From Planctomycetota bacterium (lineage in GTDB: Bacteria > Planctomycetota > B129-G9): a stretch of 7,899 bases of DNA. Location: assembly GCA_003644325.1 (NCBI GenBank), contig QNCA01000051.1, forward strand, positions 1 through 7,899, given 5' to 3'. Of the stretch, positions 1 through 6,601 are shown in pieces. A program made the position numbers and the translations under genes. Each line of letters opens with the position of its first letter. The first letter of the stretch is position 1. Below the pieces are notes generated by a model that made no database searches, was not told where the DNA came from, and saw only the letters and a list, made by a program, of their open reading frames with translations.

Positions 1-792
1 CAACTTCGGCGAGCCGAACTCGTAGAAGCCGTGGTGGCTGAGGATGAGATGCTGCAACTTTATCAGGAGTTCTTCCGGGAACTCCGGTATCTCGCGCACT
101 TTGTCCTCGACCATCAGCACGCCGAGCGCGATATGCCCCAGCAACTCGCCGGGGTCCGTGTATTTGAAGTTCACATCACGGCTCAACTCGCGTATCTTGC
201 CGATATCGTGCAATATCACTCCCGCCAGCAGCAGGTCTCTGTCAATATGGGGATAATTTGGCAGTATCTTTTCCGCCAAGTCCAGCACGCTCACCGTGTG
301 TTCCAGCAGCCCCCCGATGAACGGATGATGATAACTTATCGCGGCAGGCGAAGATTTGAAGCCTTCTGCAATCTCTTCGTCCCCCGTCATCCGCTCCAAC
401 ATCTCCTTCAGGTACGGATTCCGGATGGACGCCGCCCTCTCCAGCAGGCTCCGCCACATCGCGTCGATGTCGCGCTTGGTGTGCGGCAACAACTCGCTGA
501 TGTCCACATCCTCGGGCCTGACGGTGCGGATCTGGTCGATAACCAGTTGCAGTGAATCCCTGTAGATCTGCACCGTGCCTTTGACGAGCACTATATCCGC
601 GTTGCGCAACGCTTCGAACAGGCCCTCGTCGGCGTCCCACCTTTTTGCCGGCAGCACGCCCGTCCGGTCGCCGACCTGCATGTCGAGGTAGAACTTGCCG
701 CCGCGAGTCTGCCGCAGGTCGCACCGCCTCAGCAGAAACACCGACTCTATCCGCTCACCGCCGGTCAACTCTTCTACGTACTTTCTTCCCAT
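1..792 (-). CDS. yhaM: YhaM-family 3'-5' exoribonuclease (OB-fold + HD domain), C-terminus beyond window
   Basis: The reading frame is open from an ATG at 792 to the left edge, giving the first 264 residues. Residues about 14-92 look like an OB-fold nucleic-acid-binding domain (KFYLDMQVGDRTGVLPAKRW, then a VKGTVQIYRDSLQLVI strand pair). Residues about 150-264 form an HD metal-dependent phosphohydrolase domain with H165 (GLLEHT), H195-D196 (ILHDIGK), H220 (LLGHI) and H253-H254 (LSHHG). This order, and the LSHHG...E.GSPK segment, match Bacillus YhaM, a cytoplasmic 3'-5' exonuclease of RNA and ssDNA with about 314 residues, so roughly 50 C-terminal residues are missing. The upstream AGGCGAG is a modest ribosome-binding site. 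It follows the TPR lipoprotein gene on the same strand after a 201-bp spacer holding a MITE-like element and a UUCG hairpin. Family assignment is firm; the exact substrate is inferred. Confidence 0.87.
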   Translation of the reverse strand, partial: MGRKYVEELTGGERIESVFLLRRCDLRQTRGGKFYLDMQVGDRTGVLPAKRWDADEGLFEALRNADIVLVKGTVQIYRDSLQLVIDQIRTVRPEDVDISELLPHTKRDIDAMWRSLLERAASIRNPYLKEMLERMTGDEEIAEGFKSSPAAISYHHPFIGGLLEHTVSVLDLAEKILPNYPHIDRDLLLAGVILHDIGKIRELSRDVNFKYTDPGELLGHIALGVLMVEDKVREIPEFPEELLIKLQHLILSHHGFYEFGSPKL

Positions 793-811
793 GTTTTTCT
801 CGCCTGGTCTC

Positions 812-833
812 GGAGCGGACCGAAGTCCGTTCC
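812..833 (-). promoter_or_regulatory. UUCG-tetraloop hairpin in the yhaM leader
   Basis: Read on the minus strand, two 9-nt arms (GGAACGGAC and GTCCGCTCC, one G-U wobble) flank TTCG. The core is GGAC-UUCG-GUCC, the known ultra-stable C(UUCG)G tetraloop hairpin. It ends about 20 nt before the yhaM start codon and no T-run follows it, so it is more likely a leader structure or a REP-like repeat than a terminator. Confidence 0.6.
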
Positions 834-837
834 CCAC

Positions 838-859
838 GTTATGCTTGCGTTACGCTTGC
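838..859. repeat. Two-copy 11-bp tandem repeat
   Basis: GTTATGCTTGC is followed directly by GTTACGCTTGC, differing at one base. It lies between the UUCG hairpin and the MITE-like element in the yhaM leader. No function is apparent; it could be part of a dispersed repeat or replication slippage. Confidence 0.5.
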
Positions 860-876
860 GGTCTACTTACATAAAA

Positions 877-989
877 CTCAAGTTGACTGACTTTTGCTGG
901 ATGATGGTGGGTGCTTGATTATAATCTGCTGTTTCACAACACCTTACGGTGACAGTCACCAAGGTTAACAAAAACTCAGTCAACTTGAG
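877..989. mobile_element. MITE-like element, copy 1 (113 bp)
   Basis: The element begins CTCAAGTTGACTGA and ends TCAGTCAACTTGAG, a perfect 14-bp terminal inverted repeat that extends through a T-run with one mismatch. Inside are the perfect palindrome GATTATAATC (917-926) and the near-palindrome GGTGACAGTCACC (948-960). It encodes no protein. Apart from a 56-bp indel it differs from the copy at 5508-5676 at only four positions by my alignment. Flanks are AT-rich (CATAAAA left, TAAATTA right) but give no clean target duplication. Its right end is four bases from the TAA stop of the TPR lipoprotein gene. Non-autonomous mobility is inferred from structure; no transposase with matching ends is in the window. 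Confidence 0.8.
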
Positions 990-993
990 TAAA

Positions 994-3846
994 TTACTTT
1001 TCGAGCTGGCGGCGGCATTCCGCCAGACGCCCCTTCACGTCCTTGTAGTCATGTATCAAATCCAGCACCGCCTCATACATCCCGACGGCCTTTTGCCATT
1101 CCTTTTCCCCCTGATATTTCCTGCCTCTATCATACAGCCACTTAACCTCGTGCAGGTCATCTTCAATCTTCTTTATCTTGTCCTTAACGTCGGCGTAGTC
1201 GCTGCGGATTTTCTCCACGGCCTTAAAAGCCTTTAGCGCCTCCTCCAGTTTTTTCTCGCCGAGCAGCGTTTCGCCGCCGGCGTACTCCTCTGCGGCCTTT
1301 TTCAGGTCCTTTATGCGCGTTGCGGCGTCCTCGTAGTCTTTCACCAGGGTGAGCGCTTCCTCATAGCGCGCTATCGCCAACTCGTACTTCTTGTTCTTCT
1401 CGTAGTCCCTGCCTCGGTCATAATGCCGTTTCGCGTCTTTCAGATCGTCATTAATCTCTCCGAGTATCGTCGCGGCGTCTTTATACCTGGGCAGGTCGGC
1501 CAGCACTTTCTCCAGCAGGGCCTTCGCCGCCGACAGTTCCAGGGCCTCGCGCTTTTTCAGGGCTTCGCCGTAATTCCTGTCGGCGGTTTTAAGGCGCCTG
1601 TCATACTCGGGAACCAGTTGCTTCAGATTATCGTAGTGCGGGTTAACTTGCTGTATCGCCTTTAACTGCGCCAGCGCCTCTTCGTAATTACCCGCCTGCC
1701 ATTCGGCGTCGGCCTCGACCTTGAGTTTGTCCAGGGCTGCCTCGATTTTGTCCTCGACCATGCGCTTGCGAGAGGTGAGCGGAAGCGCGTCCTTGTAACT
1801 CATCGCGGCGTCCATGTAACGTTTCTTGCTCATGTGCATGTTCCCGACCTGTATCATCCCTTCCGCTTCCGATTCGTTCTTCATGCGGAGCACGTCGATC
1901 TCGTATCTCTTGTCGTATTCGGCGGCCTTCTCATACTCCTTCTGTGCCAGGACCCACTTCTCTTCTTTCTCATACTGCTTTCCTTTTGCGTAGTGTTCCC
2001 CGGCCTGGAGTTTCTTCACTTCGTCGCGCTTGCGCTCGTAGAGCGGCGTGTATGGGTCCTTCTCAATGGCCTTGTCCAGTTCTCCGAGCGCCCCGTCGTA
2101 GTCCTTTGCCTTAATCTTCTTCAATGCCGCCTCATAATGCGCCCTGGCTTCTTCCTTGATGCGGTTTATCATCTCGTCGGCACGCTTCACGCCGTCGATC
2201 GCCTCGGGGTTGCCCGGGTCAACCTTGAGCGCATCCTGAAACGCCTTTTTGGCCAAATAGGGCTTGTCTTCCTTCAAGGACTTTTCGCCTTCCGCGATAA
2301 GGTCCTCGGCGTCCTGCGCCTGCTCAATCAGTTTCTTCACTTCGCCGCGCTTGCGCTCGTAGAGCGGCGTGTACGGGTCCTTCTCAACGGCTTTGTCCAG
2401 GTCCGCCAGCGCGCCTTTGTAGTCATGCGCTTTGATTTTACGCAACGCCGACTCGTAGAATGTCCTGGCTTCTTCCTTGATGCGGTTTATCATCTCGTTG
2501 GCGCGCTTCGCACCATCGGTCGCCTCGGGGTTGCCCGGGTCGAGCCTGAGCGCGTCCTGGAAGGCATTCTTCGCCTCGCGCGGTTTCTCCCGCCTCAGGT
2601 ATTCCTCGCCCTCGGCCAGAAGTTTCGCCACTTTCTCCGCACGCTCGATTTTTACTCTCACCTCGGCCAGGTCCGCCCTGGCCTCTGTGTGCCCGGGATG
2701 TATGGCCAGGCACGCACTGAACTCCTTCTCCGCCGTTTTCCAGTCGCCGGCTTCCATTGCGGCCACGCCGCTTTTGTAGCGCTCTTCGGCGCGCTTAAGG
2801 CACTCCTCGCGCTGTGCTGCGGCCTTCTCGCGGAGCGCTTTTGCCTCGTCGTTGTATGGATATGCCTCTATCGCCCGGTCGCACAGATTTATCGCCTCAT
2901 CCGCCCCGTCAACCGTCGGCGCGGCCCCGGCAAGTTTCGCCCGCGCCCGGTCAACGTACGCCTCGTAGGAGCGCTGGGCCGAATACATGGCGCGCGCCTC
3001 GCGCAGTTTCGCGTTCGCGTCGCCGCGCGTGTAGTCCAGGCGCACACATTCCTCCAGCGCCTCCACGCAGTCGCTCCATTCCCTCGCCTCAAAATGCTTC
3101 AGGCCCGCCCGGTACTTCGCCTCGGCGTCCCGCTTGATGTCTGCAATTATCGCCTCGGCGCGTGCGATTCCCGCATCCGCGTCCACGTTAAATTCGTACG
3201 CATCCTTCGCGCGTTCATAGTTGCTTTTTGCCCTCTCGGCATCTCTCAAGGTTACGCCGGCAGCGTTCAACAGGGCATCGCCTTCCGCCACCAGGCGTTT
3301 CGATTCTTCGATTTTTCTTTTTATCTCCCTTACCTTGTTCATCAGGCCCGCCGCGCCGCGATTGCGAGGGTCCACGCGCATCGCCTCTGCAAGCAGTTGC
3401 TCGGCCTGGTCGTAATCGCGCCCGGCCATCGCCGCCTCGGCCTCCTCTTGCAGGCGCTTCGATTCCCGCGCCCTGCGATCCCGCTCCATCACTGCATCCT
3501 CATGCAGCCTCTCCGCTTTGTCAATCAGAGATTGCGACGCCCCCAACCGCCTGCCCTCGTCAACCGCGCGCTCAAAATCCGAGAGCGCGGCGTAGATGTT
3601 GGTCTCACGGGATTTCTCTCCGCGTTCCATGTAACACTTCACAATCCAGTCCTTCGTGTCGGGGAACTCGTTGTTTTTGTCCTTTGCAAGCGCCTTGTTA
3701 AATTCAGTCAAGGCCCCGTCGTAATCTCTGACGTTGTATTTCTCGACGCCCTTGTTGTAGTAGCGCCCGGGACCGCAGCCCGTCGCCGCCAAACCCACGC
3801 CCGCCAAGAGCAACACGACAACAATGATTCTTTTCCTGTTCATCAT
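994..3846 (-). CDS. Large TPR-repeat lipoprotein of unknown function
   Basis: About 950 residues. The N-terminus has a basic stretch (MMNRKR), a hydrophobic core and a lipobox ending A-T-G-C at residue 24, so it should be lipid-anchored on the outside of the inner membrane or in the outer membrane. The rest is almost entirely charged, helical TPR-like repeats, for example near residues 29-62, 135-160, 241-271, 353-384, 410-613 and 759-937. The last ones share Y.RGR.Y...K....A...YE..L.L..DY.D. Residues 409-506 and 516-613 are a tandem duplication. TPR arrays are protein-binding scaffolds; no catalytic domain is visible, so I assign no function. I chose ATG 3846 because GGAGG lies six bases upstream and the product begins as a normal signal peptide. 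An in-frame ATG at 3876 overlaps the mtnA stop as ATGA and would add ten residues (TRRRRR); it is the alternative start. Confidence 0.88.
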   Translation of the reverse strand: MMNRKRIIVVVLLLAGVGLAATGCGPGRYYNKGVEKYNVRDYDGALTEFNKALAKDKNNEFPDTKDWIVKCYMERGEKSRETNIYAALSDFERAVDEGRRLGASQSLIDKAERLHEDAVMERDRRARESKRLQEEAEAAMAGRDYDQAEQLLAEAMRVDPRNRGAAGLMNKVREIKRKIEESKRLVAEGDALLNAAGVTLRDAERAKSNYERAKDAYEFNVDADAGIARAEAIIADIKRDAEAKYRAGLKHFEAREWSDCVEALEECVRLDYTRGDANAKLREARAMYSAQRSYEAYVDRARAKLAGAAPTVDGADEAINLCDRAIEAYPYNDEAKALREKAAAQREECLKRAEERYKSGVAAMEAGDWKTAEKEFSACLAIHPGHTEARADLAEVRVKIERAEKVAKLLAEGEEYLRREKPREAKNAFQDALRLDPGNPEATDGAKRANEMINRIKEEARTFYESALRKIKAHDYKGALADLDKAVEKDPYTPLYERKRGEVKKLIEQAQDAEDLIAEGEKSLKEDKPYLAKKAFQDALKVDPGNPEAIDGVKRADEMINRIKEEARAHYEAALKKIKAKDYDGALGELDKAIEKDPYTPLYERKRDEVKKLQAGEHYAKGKQYEKEEKWVLAQKEYEKAAEYDKRYEIDVLRMKNESEAEGMIQVGNMHMSKKRYMDAAMSYKDALPLTSRKRMVEDKIEAALDKLKVEADAEWQAGNYEEALAQLKAIQQVNPHYDNLKQLVPEYDRRLKTADRNYGEALKKREALELSAAKALLEKVLADLPRYKDAATILGEINDDLKDAKRHYDRGRDYEKNKKYELAIARYEEALTLVKDYEDAATRIKDLKKAAEEYAGGETLLGEKKLEEALKAFKAVEKIRSDYADVKDKIKKIEDDLHEVKWLYDRGRKYQGEKEWQKAVGMYEAVLDLIHDYKDVKGRLAECRRQLEK
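2008..2622 (-). repeat. In-frame tandem duplication inside the TPR lipoprotein gene (321-bp period)
   Basis: Segments 2329-2622 and 2008-2301 encode two 98-residue units offset by 107 residues. By hand count about 74 of 98 residues are identical, including long runs such as EMINRIKEEAR and EKDPYTPLYERKR. The DNA is also similar, for example the shared stretches around 2041 and 2362. Each unit covers about two TPR-like helical pairs. The other repeats in this protein are far more divergent, so this duplication is recent or kept similar by gene conversion. Confidence 0.85.
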
Positions 3847-3872
3847 GGTTCGCCTCCGTCTTCGAGTTTGCG

Positions 3873-4937
3873 TCATCGAGTCTTGTCGTTCGGGAGAAGA
3901 CTCCTGATATTTTCTTCGTTCACCGGCTTTATTACGCCCCTCTCCGTAATTACGGCGGATATGTATTCCGCCGGCGTCACGTCAAAGGCCGGGTTGTATA
4001 TCTTTACGCCGTCCGGCGCTATCCGCCTGCCGAAACTGTGGCTTATCTCGCGGCCGTCGCGTTCCTCAATCGGTATTTCATCGCCGCTCGTCATGGACAG
4101 GTCAAATGTCGATGAAGGCGCCGCGACGTAAAACGGCACGCCGTGCTCCTTCGCCAGAACCGCCACGCTGTACGTTCCTATCTTGTTCGCCGCATCGCCG
4201 TTTGCGGCTATCCGGTCGGCGCCGACGACGACCAGGTTTATCCTGCCCTGCTTCATAACGTAGCCGGCCATGTTGTCGCATATCAGGGTGACATCGATGC
4301 CGGCGGTCTTCATCTCCCACGTAGTCAGCCGCGCTCCCTGCAGCAGCGGCCTGGTCTCATCCGCATATACGGATATCCGCTTGCCGTCTTCGTGCGCGCG
4401 GAATATCACCGCCAGGGCCGTGCCGTAGTCCGCCGTCGCCAGCCCGCCCGCGTTGCAATGCGTCAGAACGGTGTCGCCGTCCTTTATGAACTGCGCGCCG
4501 TGCCTGCCGATGTCGCGACAACTTCGCTTGTCTTCGTCGCGGATCTTCAGCGCCTCGTCCAGGAGGATTTGTTTCATCTGCCCCGTCGGTTTCCCTTCGT
4601 TGTCCCGCGCGATACGGCGCATGCGTTCCAGCGCCCAGAACAGGTTTACGGCCGTCGGGCGGGCGGAGGCCAGATGGTTTGTAACATCGGTGAGTTTGGC
4701 GAAGAATTCATCAAATCCGGCGTCCTTAACGCCCTGCATGCCCAGCACCGCGCCCAGAGCGCCCGCGATGCCTATGGCGGGCGCGCCGCGCACGCGCAGG
4801 CCCTTAATCGCGTCCGCCATCTCTTCGACAGTGCGTATCTCAACTATCTTGAACGCTTCCGGCAGGAGAGTCTGGTCCACGATTTCGGCAACGCCCGTCT
4901 CGGCATCGCCTTTCCAGTCTATGGTGGGCACAGGCAT
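3873..4937 (-). CDS. mtnA: S-methyl-5-thioribose-1-phosphate isomerase
   Basis: The 354-residue product matches the usual MtnA length. MtnA converts 5-methylthioribose 1-phosphate to 5-methylthioribulose 1-phosphate in cytoplasmic methylthioadenosine recycling. Visible family motifs are RVRGAPAIGIAGA (48-60), ARPTAVNLFWALERM (92-106), LTHCNAGGLAT (158-168) with the expected catalytic Cys161, ADETRPLLQGARLT (192-205), and GADRIAANGDAANKIGTY (239-256) with the expected catalytic Asp241. Related aIF2B-like proteins lack this full set, so the isomerase call is firm. The gene lies 51 bp after purE and its TGA overlaps the upstream alternative ATG of the lipoprotein gene as ATGA, suggesting one operon. 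No good Shine-Dalgarno precedes ATG 4937, and an in-frame TAA at 4950-4952 excludes a longer ATG start. No other methionine-salvage gene is visible. Confidence 0.95.
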   Translation of the reverse strand: MPVPTIDWKGDAETGVAEIVDQTLLPEAFKIVEIRTVEEMADAIKGLRVRGAPAIGIAGALGAVLGMQGVKDAGFDEFFAKLTDVTNHLASARPTAVNLFWALERMRRIARDNEGKPTGQMKQILLDEALKIRDEDKRSCRDIGRHGAQFIKDGDTVLTHCNAGGLATADYGTALAVIFRAHEDGKRISVYADETRPLLQGARLTTWEMKTAGIDVTLICDNMAGYVMKQGRINLVVVGADRIAANGDAANKIGTYSVAVLAKEHGVPFYVAAPSSTFDLSMTSGDEIPIEERDGREISHSFGRRIAPDGVKIYNPAFDVTPAEYISAVITERGVIKPVNEENIRSLLPNDKTR

Positions 4938-4988
4938 AAAAATCAGTCGTTAAGACATGTCGTGTAAGGCAAAAGAACAATGCGGTCG

Positions 4989-5483
4989 TTACTTCAGGTC
5001 CTTCCGGACTTTTTCGTTTTTCTCAACTACGCTCTCGGCGAGGTTTACCTTGTATTCACCCAGTCTTTTTGCCAGGGAGGCGTCATCCAGCGCAAGTATC
5101 TGCACGGCGAATATGGCGGCATTCTTTGCGCCGGCATCGCCGATGGACATCGTCGCCACCGGCACGCCGGAGGGCATCTGTACGGTGGAGCAAAGCGAAT
5201 CAATCCCGCCGAGTTTCGTCTGCATCGGCACGCCTATCACTGGCAGAGTCGTCATGGATGCGATGACGCCCGCCAAGTGGGCCGCGCCGCCGGCCGCGGC
5301 GATAATCACGCCGAAGCCCGTCTCCGCCGCGCCCAGAGCGAACTCGCGCACCGCCCCGGGCGACCTGTGCGCCGATACCACTCTCACATCGTGCGGCACG
5401 CCGAACTCCTTCAGCATCTCCACCGTCGCCTTCATGCATTCCCAGTCGGAATCACTCCCCATTATGACCGCCGTCTTCTTCAA
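4989..5483 (-). CDS. purE: N5-carboxyaminoimidazole ribonucleotide mutase (class I PurE), TTG start
   Basis: The 164-residue product has the class I PurE motifs: GSDSD (9-13) for phosphate binding, SAHRSP (37-42) with the catalytic His39, AGGAAHL (64-70), PVIGVP (81-86) and SLCSTVQMPSGVPVATMSIG (96-115). Class I enzymes interconvert N5-CAIR and CAIR in de novo purine synthesis and normally need PurK, which is not in this window. The start is TTG at 5483-5481, preceded by GGGAGG six bases upstream. The first ATG (residue 8) would remove the first beta strand before GSDSD, so TTG is preferred. It follows purC, from which it is now separated by a MITE-like insertion. Confidence 0.96.
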   Translation of the reverse strand: MKKTAVIMGSDSDWECMKATVEMLKEFGVPHDVRVVSAHRSPGAVREFALGAAETGFGVIIAAAGGAAHLAGVIASMTTLPVIGVPMQTKLGGIDSLCSTVQMPSGVPVATMSIGDAGAKNAAIFAVQILALDDASLAKRLGEYKVNLAESVVEKNEKVRKDLK

Positions 5484-5507
5484 TGCCGTCCTCCCGTAAC
5501 AATTTTA

Positions 5508-5676
5508 CTCAAGTTGACTGACTTTTTCTGGATGATGGTAGGTGCTTGATTATAATCTGCTGTTTCACAACACCTCACGGTGACAGTCACCAATCTACGA
5601 TCCGTTCCGACAAGGGCGGAACGGCTCCGTAATTGGTGACAGTCACCGAGGTTAACAAAAACTCAGTCAACTTGAG
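5508..5676. mobile_element. MITE-like element, copy 2 (169 bp), with 7-bp target duplication
   Basis: The element has the same 14-bp perfect terminal inverted repeats as the copy at 877-989 and the same internal sequence, plus a 56-bp extra module. It is flanked by perfect direct repeats AATTTTA at 5501-5507 and 5677-5683, the signature of transposition. The right-hand AATTTTA contains the purC stop codon (TTA at 5681-5683, TAA on the minus strand). It therefore sits between purC and purE inside the operon and does not disrupt either reading frame. It encodes no protein and must have moved with a transposase supplied from elsewhere; which IS family is not determined from this sequence. Confidence 0.88.
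5592..5647. repeat. 56-bp module nested in MITE copy 2, bounded by 13-bp direct repeats
   Basis: Copy 2 carries GGTGACAGTCACC twice (5579-5591 and 5635-5647), whereas copy 1 has it once. The extra 56 bp are the spacer plus one such unit. Each 13-mer is itself a near-perfect palindrome. The spacer holds an 8-bp perfect hairpin, CCGTTCCG (5602-5609) and CGGAACGG (5617-5624), with a 7-nt loop. Either the module was lost from copy 1 by recombination between the 13-mers or it was gained by copy 2; two copies cannot settle the direction. Confidence 0.75.
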
Positions 5677-5680
5677 AATT

Positions 5681-6565
5681 TTAGAGTTCTTTGCCTGTCA
5701 GACTTTTGTATGCTGTGATATACTTTTCGCCGGTCTTCCGCGCCACCTCCGGCGGCAGCGCCGGCGCGGGCGGCTGCTTGTTCCAGCCGATGCTTTCAAG
5801 ATAGTCGCGGACAAACTGCTTGTCAAACGATTCCTGCGACCGCCCGGGCTTCCACCTGTCGGCGGGCCAGAAGCGCGATGAATCCGGCGTGAGCAACTCG
5901 TCAACGAGCGTCAGTTCTCCGTCGATTTCCGCCCATTCGAATTTCGTGTCGCAGATAATGATGCCGCGTGATTTCGCGTATTCCCGCGCGGCGGAATATA
6001 TCTCAATGCTCTTGTCGCGCATGCGTTCGGCGGTCTCGCGCCCAACCACGCCGCAGACTTCTTCGAAGGCCATCGGCATGTCGTGGCCTTCGTCGACCTT
6101 GGTCGTGGGGGTGAATATCGGTTGTTCCAACATGTCGGCCTCGCGCAGTCCGGGCGGCAGTTTGATGCCGCATATCGTGCCGGCGGCGCGGTACTCCTTC
6201 CAGCCCGAGCCTGCCAGGTAGCCGCGCACAATGCATTCGACCGGATAGACCCGGCCCTTTTTGACGAGCATGCTTCGGCCGCGCAGAACGCCGACATGGG
6301 CGCGGACCTCTTCGGGCATCTCGTCCACTTCCGCGGTGATGAGGTGATTCGGCGCGATGCTCCGCATCTTTTCAAACCAGAAGGAGGATATCTGCGTGAG
6401 CGCTTCGCCCTTGCGGGGTATGGCCGTTGGGAGCACGACGTCGAACGCGGAGATGCGGTCCGTCGTAACGATGAGCAGATTTTTGCCGACCTCGTAGATG
6501 TCCCGGACTTTGCCTCGGCTGAAGGACTTCAGGCCGGGTAGTTCCGTTTGCAGAAGATTCTCCAT
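5681..6565 (-). CDS. purC: Phosphoribosylaminoimidazole-succinocarboxamide (SAICAR) synthase
   Basis: The 294-residue product is the long bacterial/yeast-like form of PurC, which joins CAIR and aspartate with ATP to make SAICAR in cytoplasmic de novo purine synthesis. Visible motifs are GKVRDIYE (18-25) in the ATP-binding lobe, DRISAFD (36-42), PVECIVRGYLAGSGWKEY (108-125), FTPTTK (151-156), DTKFE (206-210) and DELLTPDSSRFW (222-233). ATG 6565 is preceded by AAGGAG ten bases upstream and by a strong promoter on the same strand. The reading frame ends in TAA at 5683-5681, which lies inside the target-site duplication of the adjacent MITE-like element. purE is the next gene in transcription order, and its substrate CAIR links the two steps. 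Confidence 0.97.
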   Translation of the reverse strand: MENLLQTELPGLKSFSRGKVRDIYEVGKNLLIVTTDRISAFDVVLPTAIPRKGEALTQISSFWFEKMRSIAPNHLITAEVDEMPEEVRAHVGVLRGRSMLVKKGRVYPVECIVRGYLAGSGWKEYRAAGTICGIKLPPGLREADMLEQPIFTPTTKVDEGHDMPMAFEEVCGVVGRETAERMRDKSIEIYSAAREYAKSRGIIICDTKFEWAEIDGELTLVDELLTPDSSRFWPADRWKPGRSQESFDKQFVRDYLESIGWNKQPPAPALPPEVARKTGEKYITAYKSLTGKEL

Positions 6566-6601
6566 CGCCGCGGTTCTCCTTCAGAGTGGCGTCCAGAGTC
6601 T

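Noticed and set aside
31..724. Open frames of 150-170 codons on both strands overlapping the first 790 bases
   Set aside because: They overlap a complete OB-fold/HD reading frame with all catalytic motifs, so they are out-of-frame shadows.
877..989. MITE copy 1 as an intrinsic terminator for the TPR lipoprotein gene
   Set aside because: The T-run lies just inside the first inverted repeat instead of after a compact stem, and the complete stem spans over 100 nt, so the geometry is wrong for a standard terminator.
949..1236. Plus-strand open frame starting inside MITE copy 1, and its counterpart at 5633 starting in copy 2
   Set aside because: The shared peptide beginning is only the translated right inverted repeat. 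The remainder is antisense to confirmed genes.
1834..4131. A 765-codon plus-strand open frame antisense to the TPR lipoprotein gene and the end of mtnA
   Set aside because: Its translation has no recognisable family, and it mirrors the biased codons of the well-supported minus-strand genes, crossing their boundary. Long antisense frames are common opposite GC-rich, charged-repeat genes.
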